Origin: Ridgeia piscesae
Taxonomy: Eukaryota; Annelida; Polychaeta; Sabellida; Siboglinidae
Assembly (NCBI GenBank): GCA_025642075.2
Contig: JAODUO010000139.1
Span: forward strand, 112,001 to 176,000
Direction of reading: 5' to 3'
DNA: 64,000 bases
Below the pieces are notes generated by a model. The model saw only the letters and a program-made list of their open reading frames with translations. It was not told the origin of the DNA and did not search any database. This document shows positions 12,659 to 24,057 of the stretch, piece by piece. Each line of letters begins with the position of its first letter. Position 1 is the first letter of the stretch. Position numbers and translations under genes: made by a program.

Positions 12659-13380
12659 TCAGCCTTGTCGGAGGGACACCTTTTCGCAGCTATATATATG
12701 GAACCGTCTTAGCTTTCTCGCATTTGAACAAGAGAACATAGCAGATATGGACAGATGAGTCCAGCCTTGTAATCGATGTGCAGCAACTCTTTCTCTCGCA
12801 GCCACTATGTCATCTATGGCTTGTCTTAGCCTGAAATATTTGGCTGTCAGCAATGCATCTGTCATTGATCTTCTCCATTATTCCTCACTGGTTGATGATG
12901 GCACAGTAGGCATGGCTGAGCAATCAGATGGCAGCACAAGTTGGAGCGGTGTATCAGGATCCTTTCCGTATATCATCTCGAGTTCACTGGTGGATCAGTC
13001 TGTGGGTAGTGGTTCCATCTACCAGAGTGAGGTACTGACACTTACTCTGCTGGCATGCTGTCACAACCCACAAACGTCCACTGTGTAGACGCTCGGCAGC
13101 TTGGTTGTTTTGTTTTATGCGATGTAAGAGCACACACAGCTTTGGTTACCTCTTTCAAGAAAGAATCGGACGGTACAGTTTTAGGAGCAGCTCTGCTGCT
13201 GGTTGTGAAATTGCGAGATGTAAAGTAAAAAGGAAAGGTTCTTATATAGTGCGTGTGTACCAATATTGTTGCCATTATCTCCCAACAGTCTGGCAAGACA
13301 ATGCACTTTGCAGACATCTTTTCCTTGAAGGCGCTTACGAGACTATTGAATGCAGTGTTGTAGTCAGCACACACATGCAT
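12659..13380 (-). pseudogene. Unrecognised minus-strand coding-like region, possibly an old transposon gene
   Basis: Two minus-strand frames (13380-13042 and 12865-12659) are less repetitive than their surroundings and contain plausible protein stretches such as FNSLVSAFKEKMSAKCIV and LTAKYFRLRQAIDDIVAARE. They are separated by stops. No family is recognised and no catalytic motif was found, so this may equally be chance open sequence. Confidence 0.25.
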
Positions 13381-13678
13381 GACTGTGTAACATTTTATGA
13401 CAATCTCTGAACATTATTTTTGCCCATCTTTATGTTTTCAGGGGACTCTGAGAAATAGCATAGGATATTTTTGGATATCAGAGGTCAAAGTTAATAATTA
13501 TGATAAATTATTCTTTTTATTTATGTGATCAGTACTTTTTTTACAATGGGTTCATTCCATGCAAGACCACCTACCATTTTTAGGCAATGTTTGCGTTATG
13601 CGAGTGCAATTTATATTTTCAAGTTACATGCATGTACCTACAATATAACCAGCAATATAACCAACATTTTATTTCCAG

Positions 13679-13714
13679 AAACCCTTCAAAGGACCGCTGA
13701 ATTCAATGCAGAAG
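13679..13714 (+). CDS. NLR linker exon, 36 bp
   Basis: Acceptor ATTTCCAG, donor GTAAGA, phase 1-1. With the preceding G it reads E-TLQRTAEFNAE, 12 residues. It joins in frame to the coiled-coil exons upstream and the NACHT exon downstream, both phase 1. The case rests on strong splice sites, phase and position; the sequence has no recognisable domain, and a small exon like this can occur by chance. Confidence 0.55.
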
Positions 13715-13984
13715 GTAAGATTTTTCTTCAGTCTGAGTTAAAGCCATGCTGCACAATAGTGGAGATATAACTGAAAGAAACTATGTAAAAACAGCTGAAC
13801 ATCTTGATTGTCTATCATTGTTTTATAGCAAATCTTTGCCTTATAGGTGCTATCAATTACCCTAGGTTTTGTTAAATTAAACATATCTATCCAGAATCTG
13901 AGATCTAGTAGAGATATGTTAGATTGTTGTCAATATTATACTTATGTAACAACATCTCTATTGTCCCAATTTAAAAAAATACTT

Positions 13985-14290
13985 GAACAAATATTTAAAA
14001 AAGCTAAAGTCTGTCTTAGTCCTGAATATATCAAGCCATGGTCCGTTACTATTTATTTTGTTCATAAATGACATACACAGTGTCAACAATTGTTTCAGCT
14101 TATTCTGCTTGCAGATGATACTAGTTTTAATTGACTAGCGACATTGATGATATATCATATCTTGTTAACAACAAACTAAGAAACTAGACTTGTGGTTCAG
14201 ATGAAAAAATTATTGCTAAAGGTCAGGATATTGATATTGTTAAAATTATGGTGGTCGACTTTTAATGCTTCAATTGATTATAAATATGAG
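13985..14290 (+). pseudogene. Decayed LINE reverse transcriptase fragment
   Basis: Reads LFILFINDIHSVNNCFS followed, one frame over, by a catalytic-box-like ADDTS, the usual order in CR1/Jockey-type LINE palms (FINDL, then FADDT). Stops and frameshifts break it. It lies in the intron before the NACHT exon. Confidence 0.6.
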
Positions 14291-14699
14291 GCACAAGTGC
14301 AAACATATACATTTTTATCTTAATCAAATTTTCAACAAAGAATGCTGTTCATAATAGAAATAAACTGATGCAGCCATTAAAAGAAAATATTTCTATAAAA
14401 TGTTTCATTTTGGCCATATTGCAGCAAAAATGCATTTAAAAGGCAAAATGTCTTTAGGCAATGGTTTGTCTTGAAAGATATTATTGAGTGCAAGCCATAT
14501 ACCAAATTTAAATGCTATACCATTGAAAGTGATACAGTGTTAGCATTTGTTTTGAAAAATGTATAAAACTGAGAAATTCACAATCGTTATACTGAAACAT
14601 TGTTATACATCTCGGTGACACAGCACTTCATGTACACAGAGCTGTCACCTTGTGGATTATTTGAAAGCAAATTGTCATGGTCATAAATATTTCGTTAAG

Positions 14700-14880
14700 T
14701 TCGCCAGACTTCAGTTTTATTCCACAAGTTCACTATATTTAAAGTCAACAGTCACTATGTGGATTACTGCGTCTGTATGAATTTTCAGTATAACTCGGCT
14801 GCATAATGAATCGCCCATGTCGCAGGAAGCTCAGTGTTTAACATCAACACAGTAAAATATTGGCTTGTTGCACAGCTAAC
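14700..14880 (+). repeat. Dispersed repeat, copy 1 (second copy at 63545-63735)
   Basis: Shares AGTTCGCCA, ACAAGTTCACTAT, TTTAAAGTC and GGCTGCATAAT in the same order and spacing with 63545-63735, at roughly 70 percent similarity by eye. No coding content or transposon ends were recognised. Confidence 0.55.
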
Positions 14881-15220
14881 ACCGAAGTTATGCATTCATT
14901 TGCAAGTAGCAGAGAAAGTACTTATGCGAGATTGTCATGTTTTAATACAGTACAACATACACATAAGCGTAAAAATATATTTATAGGTCACATTCTAGCA
15001 TTATTTAAACCAGCTGAACATTGCAAATTGTTTTATGTTAAAAAAACCTCAGACTAAACAACACCCTAACGAGGCAGCTAACATGCCTATAGAATATCAG
15101 CCACATATATGGCTTTGGATATGAATCTAATGGATAAATGTCAGGCAAACAATGGCAGACACATAAACAAACAAATGAACAAATACAAAACCACAACAAT
15201 ATGTGTATATTTATTTTCAG

Positions 15221-16859
15221 AATTCCTCAAGAATGCATTACAAGAGAAGTACAAGAATTTGACTGTCCCTGCCACTCATTCAGTCCATCTAGATTCAGAC
15301 AAGCCGGAATCCTTGGAAGACGTGTTTGTAGAAGTACATCTTCAGAAGCACCATACAGCTAGTATTCCTGAGAAATTGAGTTTATCCGACCTGAAAGAAA
15401 GGGAGACCCAAGTACAGACAAGTGATGCGATACCACTTGGTCAACTATTTTGCAGTCTCGGTGGTGACAGTCACAAGACCAACATAGCAACAAAGGTTTT
15501 GCTCCAAGGTAGACCTGGCGTGGGGAAGAGCACCCTAGTCAAATATGCTGCAAATCAATGGGCAAAGGGGAGTATATGGGAAGATACCAAGTATACATTT
15601 CTGGTATCATTGAAAGAGCTTCAGCTCCCACCAAATGAGAGTTTGTCACTCAGCCAGCTGCTGTTTGATGGACTCATCCCACTAAAACATCACGCGGCAT
15701 GCCTTGATGTTATCACAAAGCATCCTCAGGAGCTGCTAGTAATCTTGGATGGATATGACGAGAGAAGATGCCTAGACAAACAACAAGAACAGAACAAGAA
15801 TGAAGCTGCCTTGGCCACCCTGCTATCTCACATAATCAACAATGAGGTGTTACCTGGAGCGAAAGTATTGGTCAGTTCCAGGCCATCCAAGCAGCTGCCT
15901 GTGAAGGCGTTCAACCAAACCGTGCAACTGTGTGGTTTTTCCAAAGAAATGATCAATGAGTATGTATGCAAGATGTACACAAAAGAACAGAAAGATTTCA
16001 TCATGAAGCATCTTGATGCAGATCGAAACATGGCTGGATTATGCCAAGTGCCACTCCAATGCACCTTTGTGTGTGCAGGATTAGCTGACAGGCTCAGCTG
16101 TGGTGATGATGATGCAGGGATGGCTGTTGTAAACACGACGACAGGTCTGTATGTGCAAGCAACCATCCAAATGGCTAGAAAGCTGCATCCCCAACTGAAG
16201 GACAGCAAGGAGGAAACAGATTTAGATGAGCTGTTTGACACCATAGAGGCACCACTGGTTAAACACGCAGAACTGGCAAAATATGGCATAATGTCATCTC
16301 CACCCAAATTCCTCTTTTACAAAGATGATCTTGACAAGTTCCAATTTGATAAATCTGACAGAGACTGTGGCTTTTTGGTGGAATCAAGCACATTGGATCC
16401 TCGCATGAGAGGAACAAGACGGCACTGCTGGCAGTTCACTCACACCACCATACAAGAGTTCTTTGGCACAGTTGGCATGTTGAGGTCAGGTGACAACGTG
16501 TGGATGAGTCTGCCGAAGGAAGACATGCCTGAGCACCTGAAGACAATGGTGTCGTTCCTCGCAGGGCTGTTGGGAGACCCCAATCACAGGTATTATGTGG
16601 AACGTCTGGTAGCAGGAGGGGCAGCACTTGATACTGGCAAGTTGGCCGCAACATTGGAGGACATGCTGATGACTACGAGAATCTTCACAGAGATGATGAA
16701 TGATGACGCAATGATAATAGCCACTGTGTACGAGACGCAGAATTCAGACATGGTGGATATCGTCCCAACTGAAATTGCATCAAGATACCTGTCCGTAATG
16801 GATATTCATGCACTGGTGTGGCTTCTAGAAAACGAGAATTTCCATGTCACCAGTTTGAA
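15221..16859 (+). CDS. NLR exon with NACHT ATPase, winged helix and helical region
   Basis: A 1639-base exon (546 residues) enters in phase 1 after TTATTTTCAG and leaves in phase 2 before GTAAGT. The open frame extends upstream to 15109, but the strong acceptor makes 15221 the likely boundary. Residues 3-51 resemble the segment before the NACHT in animal NLRs (LKNALQEKYKNLTV, LEDVFVEVHL). Walker A is GRPGVGKST at 97-105, Walker B LLVILDGYDE at 172-181 with the NACHT-type DGxDE, and a sensor-like VLVSSRP has Arg at 221. FTHTTIQEFF at 406-415 matches the winged-helix FxHxTxQEFF signature. All nucleotide-binding residues are intact. The domain should bind ATP/ADP and oligomerise on activation in the cytosol. 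One large NACHT exon followed by small LRR exons is the usual NLR layout. Confidence 0.94.
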
Positions 16860-16964
16860 GTAAGTTGAACAAAACACTGAGCAAACTTCACATTTAGCAG
16901 ATTCAACCGCTGTATTTAATACAACTATACATTCCACAGCGTCATAGGTATATAAGAAGTCTGT

Positions 16965-18600
16965 CAATGATAATAATACTTTCTTATATAGTGCCCCATC
17001 CAAATAATTGTTCTGGGTCGCTTTACAATTATTATGCCTAATTGAATAATAATAATAGTAAAACTAAATACATAAAAAAACACTAATACAATACTACTTG
17101 ACACAATATGCAAATGAAAAACAATCATGTTCCCCTAAAATACCGAAATAAATTAGCACAGAACTATAATGTATTTAAAAAACATAGATAAATAAAATAG
17201 TATAAATATGTAATAATAATAAAATAAAAGAATTGATGAATAGCTGACTAATTAACTATGATCGTCGAATATCAAAATAATAATCTGTAGAAAGATGTGT
17301 CTTGAGTGCAACCTTAAACTGATTAACACTCATATATTGGCGCACTGTAACGGGTATTTTATTCCATGCCCTTGGAGCAAGAGAAGGATCGTTCGCCGAT
17401 AAATAGCGACGAATGCAACCAAAGCTGTGGAAATGGTAATATACTGTTCTGGAAATGTTGGTTACGTATCGCTCAAGGGACTTATTGGAATCGAATGTCA
17501 CTCCCAAATTTCTGGCGTGCGTGTTGGGTGTTACATGAATGTTTCCGTTTCTTACACATTCGGGAAGGTGTTGGTGTGCTGATTTCGAATGATGAGAATC
17601 ACTGTTTTTTCGTCATTCAGCTTGAACGTGTTAGTTTTCAACCACTGGCGGATACTGGTGACAGAGAGTTCCATTTTACTATGGCAATCTTGGGTGAAGT
17701 GTTATCGCTCAGGCTGAATTCTTGGGGAAATTGGGTGTCATCGGCATATAGATGGTAAGCCATGCCATGATGTTTAAGTAGTGATGCAAGAGGAGTCATA
17801 TCAGTGGTGAACAATAGTGGTCTGAGGACTGACCCCTATTGTCATCTTGTGTGGTTTAGATTAATCACGGCAATCAACACCGAGTATTGTCTGTGTTGTA
17901 AGTAGGCAGAGAACCACGACAAACAATGATCCTTGATGCCGATGGCATTACTCAATGTGTTTAAATGGCGTGATCAATTGTATCAAATGCTGCATCATGT
18001 CGAAAAGCAGCAAAATCAAACCTTTGCGTTCGTCCATGGACCGGATTACGCTGTCATGCGTGTGTAGTAGTGCCGATTCGGTATTGCAATTCTGCTGATA
18101 TGCTGATTGTAACGGGATGTAGAGACCGTTTTCGTGCTTGTGTACAATCAACTCGTCTGCCATAATTCTCCCAAGTAACTTTGACAAAAACGACATGTTC
18201 GATATAGACTGATAGCTTTTCAGCGTTTCACTATCAAGACTTGACTTTCTCAAAATGGGTATGATGATAGCAATTTTCATTTCATCAGGCTTACTGATGA
18301 TGTTCATAATAGGTACACTGTCGTGATGTCATGACAACGCTTTATAAAATTTGAAGGCATTGGGTCGAGTTTGCATGTGTCGATGGTCACTTACTTAGTA
18401 GTTATGTGGTTTCTTCTCGTGTGACTGGCACGAAGATTAACAGGTGGCAGTCAGTGCCTGGGCGATGTCAGGACCGATAGCACGGGAATGTGGCTTTTGT
18501 AGTGTGGTGCGAATACCCTGGATTTTTTTCGTCAAAGTACTCTGCAAAGTTATTAGCGAATGATTCAGCACATTCGTAATTTGGTAGTGTTACTGTATTG
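16965..18600 (-). pseudogene. CR1-like LINE, 3' part (reverse transcriptase), split by insertion
   Basis: The minus strand from 18600 downward reads the region before the RT (PNYECAESFANNF), RT fingers (KIAIIIPILRKSSLDSETLK, LQSAYQQNCNTESALL), RSMDERKGLILLLFD, the catalytic box HLYADDTQF near 17755, and the tail with GVTFDSNKSLERYV and LAPRAWNKIPV to about 17256. The 3' end at 16965-17040 has TTCTTATATAGTGCCC and GTCGCTTTACAATT, a common CR1-type tail. Frameshifts and stops make it inactive although YADD is intact. The upstream part continues at 21650. Confidence 0.85.
18594..18600 (+). repeat. Target-site duplication, left copy (TGTATTG)
   Basis: TGTATTG here and at 21643-21649 flank the inserted RTE-like element. 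Reading across one copy with the insert removed restores an uninterrupted CR1 frame on the minus strand. Confidence 0.85.
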
Positions 18601-18685
18601 GTGGCCGAATGGTTAGAGTGCAGAATGGTTAGAGTGCCAAATCCCGACTATAGGGTGTTCAAATCACGGTACCGGTAGGTCGGTG
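18601..18685 (+). promoter_or_regulatory. tRNA-like head with Pol III A and B box-like motifs
   Basis: TGGCCGAATGG at 18602-18612 fits the A box, and GGTGTTCAAATCAC at 18654-18667 resembles the B box, about 50 bases apart. A short internal duplication (GAATGGTTAGAGTGC) lies between them. The head resembles a Leu- or Ser-type tRNA gene and sits exactly at the 5' boundary set by the target duplication. It may be an internal Pol III promoter or a SINE-derived leader; activity is not shown. Confidence 0.55.
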
Positions 18686-21642
18686 GTTCGGTACTTATGT
18701 ACCTACCGTGTCGAAACTTGAGACATTTTGTTCACCCTATATCGCTTGCCCCTTCCAACCAGCACTGGCCAGCGTGGACGAGTAGGCCAACAACACCAGC
18801 ATGCAAAGTACTACAAAGTCATGGCCTCCAGTCCCCAGCAGAACCGAAAGAGTTCATGACCAAGGAGGCGGCTCTGGTCAACTAGGACTACGTGCAGGGG
18901 ATGCTAAGAATCTATGGGTCAAAAAGAGCCGCTAAAAGATGGTAAGTAGACTAAAAATAGCGACCTACAACGTCAGAATTTTACTAAGAGATGAACATGT
19001 ACAAGAACTTGAAGAAGACCTTGGGGAAACCAGGTTGGTATGGGATTTAATCGGGATCGGAGAAGTGAGAAGACCAGAGGAATGTTTCACTAGCTTACAA
19101 AGCGGCCACCTACTATGCCATTCTAAGGCAAACAAGCAGTCGTAGGCTTTCTCATAAACATGAAATTGAAAGACCACATAGTGAGGGTAGACAGCATCAA
19201 CCCCAGAGTAGCAGAACCGTTCTGTGCAAAGCGCTACAAACTAAAGATAGTGCAAGTGTATGCACCAACAACATCATACTCAAAAGAAGACATAAATAGC
19301 TTCTACAATGACGTCGATGAGACTTTTGGCAAACCAAACCACTATACGATAGTGATGGCAGACTTCAATGCGCAAATAGAGAAAAGAACAAACCCTGTGG
19401 AAGTGAGACACGAAAGAAGCGACACCTTGGTAGAATGGGCAACATCAAGAAAGTACAAAATCATGAATACTATGTTCCAGAAGAAAGCAGGGAGGAGATG
19501 GACATGGAAAAGCCCAAACGGTGTAACGATGGCCCACATTGACTACATCCTAACAAACAGGCCAGACATCGTCAAATACGTAACAGTCATCGACCAAGTC
19601 AACATTGGAAGTGACCACAGAATGGTTATGAGCAACATCAAATTCGACGTAGAGATGGAAAGGAAAAGCACTGATGACCAAGAGGCCACGAAGTGTAGTT
19701 GACGCACAAATTGAGAAACGGATTTGAGACACTACAAGAACTAGATAACATCGACACCATGAGCGCAACCATCACATACATGATCCAACAAAGCGCGTCA
19801 AGAGTAGCTAAGGCAATCAACAAGCCACTGAAATCGAGGATATCGTCACCAACACGAGCCCTGATGGCAAAACGACAAGAAATGGTGGAAAACGGCAACG
19901 ATAAAAACGAATAGACTACACAGAAATATGCAAGACCATCAAAACGAAAGCAAGAGAGGACATCAGGAACTACACCCAATAGATCATACTAGACAAGATC
20001 GTGACATCAAAGAGCCTGAGGAAGGTTTGCAGAATGCAGAAGCTAGGCCAAGACAGACTGATCACACTCCTAGACAAGCAGGGTAGAGAAATCCATAATC
20101 AAGATAAGATCATAGAAAGAATAGAGGAATTCTACACCGAGCTATATGAGAGTCAACATAGTACCAGTACCGTAATACACACTGACCCAAAAGAAGTACC
20201 ACAGATAACGTCATTGGAGGTGGAAGCAGCACTATGAGATATGAAGCATGGGACAGCAACAGGCAACGACCATATAAACATCCAGACATTGAAAGCAGGA
20301 GAAGATACCATTTCGAAGACACTTGCTAAGCTGTACACTAAATGCTTATAAGAAAGACGAATACCCACAGCGTGGAAGAACGCTAAGAAGGTCATAATCT
20401 TCAAGAAGGGAATTAAGGGAGACTTCAAGAATTACAGTACTCACAAAAAGGCTAGAGAAGACACTCAACGAAAACTAACCACAAGAGCAAGCTGGATTCA
20501 GAAGCAAATACTCAACGACAGACCACATCCACTCATAAACCAACAGACTTCTCCTTCAGTTCACTGAACTGAAGGTGAAGTGCAGAGAATATAATATTCC
20601 ACTCTGCATCGCAATCATTGACTACAAATCAGTGCAAACACAAGCAATGCTGACCTCGCTTCAAGAACAGGGTATAGAAGATGTGTACATTGAACTCTTG
20701 AAAGAAATCTACACTAATGACAATCCTCGATGACAATCCACCTACACAAAGAAAGCAATAAGAGAGAAGTATAGCAGCAAGATACCATATCATCCAAGCT
20801 GTTTACGGGAGCACTCGAAAGCATATTTCGACGACTGACTTGGGAAACCAGAGGCTTGATGATAGACAGCGAATATCTTTGTCATCTCCGCTTCGCCGAC
20901 GACACACCCCTATGCACGAATACACCACATGAATTACAACAAATGCTACAGGAATTAACTGATGAAAGTGAAAATCAGGGTCTGAAGATGAACAAGTCGA
21001 AGACTAAGGTGATGATGGAAAACGACACCCAAATCTAAAACGTTGAAAGCTACATCTACTGGGATAGAGATACAGCATCAGAGACAGTATCCAAGACAAG
21101 GAGATTCAAAGAAGAATCATGGCCGGATTGACAGCATTCGCCAAGTACCGTGACATCTTCAAGGGTAAAATTGGGATGTGCTTGAAGAGACAAGTCTACA
21201 ACTCGTTCATACTTCCAGCAATGACATACGGTGCGGAAACATGGGCACTCGCCACCCAAGCACACAATAAGCTAGCAGCCGCATAAACAAAGATGGAAAG
21301 GGGTATGTTAAACATCATATACCGGGACAGAAAAACAAACATGGGTAAGAGAAAAGACAAAGGTCACAGACGTGATTAAACAAGTCAGGAGACTGGAATG
21401 GACCCGGGCAGGGCATGTCAGCAGGATACAAGATAACCGACGGACACTGCGTATCAACACATGGAAACCCTACGAAAGGAAAAGACCTAGAGGAAGGCCA
21501 GCAAGACAGTGGAGTGACGAACTAGACGACTACTGGAAAGGTACCATCTGGCAGAGGATAGCGCAAGATAGGCAGATGTGGAAGCAGCATGCTGAGGCCT
21601 TCGCCCAACCACGTTACACTACGGCTGCACAATGATGATGAT
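18601..21642 (+). mobile_element. RTE-like non-LTR retrotransposon with tRNA-like 5' head, inserted in a CR1 LINE
   Basis: About 3.04 kb between 7-base target duplications. After the tRNA-like head comes an AP endonuclease (KIATYNVRILLRDEH near 18955, IVQVYAPTTSYSKEDINSFY near 19245, MADFNAQI near 19355, IDYILTNRPDI near 19540), then reverse transcriptase with FADD intact in HLRFADDTPLC near 20890, and a C-terminal part with MTYGAETWALATQA near 21225 and RPRGRPARQW near 21490. It ends in ATGATGATGAT, the short trinucleotide tail usual in RTE-type elements. Stops and frameshifts (for example after 19142, 19702 and 20237) inactivate it. The RTE assignment rests on remembered family resemblance. 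Confidence 0.82.
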
Positions 21643-21649
21643 TGTATTG
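21643..21649 (+). repeat. Target-site duplication, right copy (TGTATTG)
   Basis: Matches 18594-18600 and directly follows the ATGATGAT tail of the inserted element. Confidence 0.85.
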
Positions 21650-21990
21650 CGCCGATGCAGCAACTTGTTTGCGATGTTGTAGAATTGTGCGTGACTTCGG
21701 ATGTCCGACAACTTTTCGTTGTAATATATTTTCTTTGCTTCAGCGCTCATGATGTTCACTTTATTTCTATGACGTGCAAACATATCTCGCTGCACATTTA
21801 ATTGTGTCTTTTCGTTTTCGTTTGGCTTTAGCAGCTTTTATGTCTGCGTTTGAACCATGTTTCCGTACATTTGGATCGTCATAGACTGCTTTCATGACAT
21901 GCTTGAAGGTTTTCATCGTTTGCCGACAAAGTTGATGCAACTGAAGACTAGTGTACACTGTTGCCACGACGATCGACCGTCACGGTCAAC
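21650..21990 (-). pseudogene. CR1-like LINE, upstream part separated by the RTE insertion
   Basis: The minus strand reads MKAVYDDPNVRKHGSNADIK, then SAEAKKIYYNEKLSDIRSH and IANKLLHRR, the Arg/Lys-rich linker between endonuclease and RT in CR1-type elements. Joined to 18600 across the target site the frame continues as NTVTLPNYECAE. The element is 5'-truncated near 22000. Confidence 0.8.
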
Positions 21991-23152
21991 TGAAAATATC
22001 ACTAGCAGTGTGTCAAAATTGGTAATATAAGTAAAATCCAAGTAACACAAATGTCTCGTTCGCACGTATTGTTGTAATCCAGAAACATTCACGTTGACTT
22101 ATGATGTAAAATCGAAGAATAGTATAGCTTGTAGCTTGAAATAACAACAGTTGTGTTAGGACAACATTATCTGTGGCTGCTGAAGCCCACACATTCACGT
22201 AATATCCATGATAAATGCACTGTAATTAAAACAATACATGTAATAATTTGCTATGACATAATAATTAAACCAAGAAAAAAAATGGTTGGTAATCATTAGT
22301 GCATAAAGATAATAATACAATAATAATTTGTATTTATATAATGCCGTATGTCCAGAATATGATTCCGCTCAGAGGCGCATAAAATACAACACATGATTAA
22401 GATTCCGTATAATCGTTGTAGTTTTGAGAAAATTGACACGATTTACTAACACATGTGTCTAGTAGCTTAGCAAAACCTCTGTCAAACAATGAAAAATGTT
22501 GGCCGAACACATGCGTGTCTGTGTATAGTTGTAAACGTTTGTCAATCTATAAAACATAGACTTCAGTCCAGCCAATAATGAATGCAAGGCTACCCACACC
22601 CTGCGCTGCGTCTATCATTATGCTAGCAAGCCAAGGAATTTGCCACACTAGCAGTTTATAATATATAGTTTTATGAAACATTGGAATTTACAGATATTTA
22701 TGTTGACCAAGTTCGGTTACTTTTATATTTTGGGAATCAATTTCCTTTTCTTATAAATATAGTTAAGATATTGACTGTCTCATCGACATCTAATGTTTTA
22801 TGACTAGCACCGCAAACAGGAGCTATAAACTAGTGACTGGACTCATCCAAGTCATTAGTTGATCCTGGTGATAATAAAAAGTCTACCTTCAATGATATAG
22901 CTAGCCTTTGTAGTCACGTAAATTACATGAGCCTTTATATCCAGGTAAATCAGTCAGTCAGTTAATCAATACGTTTATTACCAAGGTCCCTGCTCTTAGC
23001 AAAAACCCTAACTTTGAAGTAAAATAACTGGAAGCTGCGCTATGAAAAGAGCTTACTTCTTACTACTTGGCAGACATGTTCAGTTGAACACTAACTCGAC
23101 TTCAGTGGGAATTTGGTTGTTCTAAGACTAAGTGTATTTATTGTTACTTCAG
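21991..23152. other. Intronic sequence, mostly unrecognised
   Basis: AT-rich. At about 22305-22420 an AATAATAATTTGTATTTATATAATGCC stretch resembles the 3' ends of CR1-type LINEs (compare 16970-17000). No other gene or element was seen. Confidence 0.4.
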
Positions 23153-23230
23153 ATTGTGGGAATGTCAGCCAGAGTTCATGGAGCGGCTAATTTTAGCCAT
23201 CAAAGGAAAGACGTCAATGCACAGGTTGTG
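23153..23230 (+). CDS. NLR exon 2 after NACHT, degenerate leading LRR (26 residues)
   Basis: 78 bases, acceptor GTTACTTCAG, donor GTAAGT, phase 2-2. It reads LWECQPEFMERLILAIKGKT and ends SMHRLW. The first codon completes AAA (Lys) with the NACHT exon and the last becomes TGG (Trp) with the next exon. The pattern with spaced Leu/Ile ending in a beta-strand-like MHRLW leading into FVGTDLS fits a shortened N-terminal cap repeat of an LRR domain. Confidence 0.8.
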
Positions 23231-24057
23231 GTAAGTACTCTTATATAACAGTACTACTGTTTCATGAGAGCAAAGTCTTGAAAAATGGATCAGTTTGGTA
23301 AAACTTTGAAGTGAAAATATTTCTTTTCAAACAATTAGTTTATTTTTTAATATAAGGTTGCAAGTGTACCAAAGTGATAAGTAGAAGATAAATTATTGCT
23401 TGATGTTTATTTTATGGGATGATGAAATAACCCATTCGCAGTCATATGTTGTATGTGATACACTTGCAAATCTATGTGTCCAGCAAAATCTTCTGCAGTT
23501 ACAGGTCTTTTTTGTGGGTAGATCAAGTTATGTTATGATTGTAATGACCGGACAAAAATAGAACTACCATATTATCCCGAATATAGGCGCAATGTATAAG
23601 TGCAAAGGCATCTGTTAATTTGTCATAAGGCTGTTGTGGAAAAATGAACAAATTGCACGAACACCTAATATAGGGTCATTCTGTGTTAGATAAACAAATG
23701 GCTTCCCCACACTGTCTTAGAATTGGCTGATTTTGTAATATATTATGTCAAATTACACATCAAAGCTACGTTATTCTGAAAGTTTGATTTGATGATTTTC
23801 CAAATTTTAGTGCAGGTTTAAAGTTTTGTAACTTTTATAAGATTTTTCATGGTGAGCTAAACAGCTTTGCCAGGGACTCATACAAGTGTGAATATTTAAA
23901 ACAGTCTTGAAATTTGGTTGATATACTAAATTACATAATGTAGAAACCAGATCTGCCATATTATATAGCGTTTGATGAAAAGAAGAAGAACTGTGGTAAA
24001 TTTCATACAATCCAAACCAAGATGAACACATTTGTAATTTTCCACCTGGTTTCTAAT
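23231..24057. other. Intronic sequence, nothing recognised
   Basis: AT-rich intron start with no supported exon or element before the RTE remnant. Confidence 0.5.

Noticed and set aside
15109..15220. Start of the NACHT protein at Met 15109
   Set aside because: A strong TTATTTTCAG acceptor at 15220 with phase 1, matching upstream exons, explains the open frame better. The extra residues are Lys/Asn-rich intron translation.
15828..16307. 159-codon frame antisense to the NACHT exon
   Set aside because: Shadow of a strong coding exon on the other strand.
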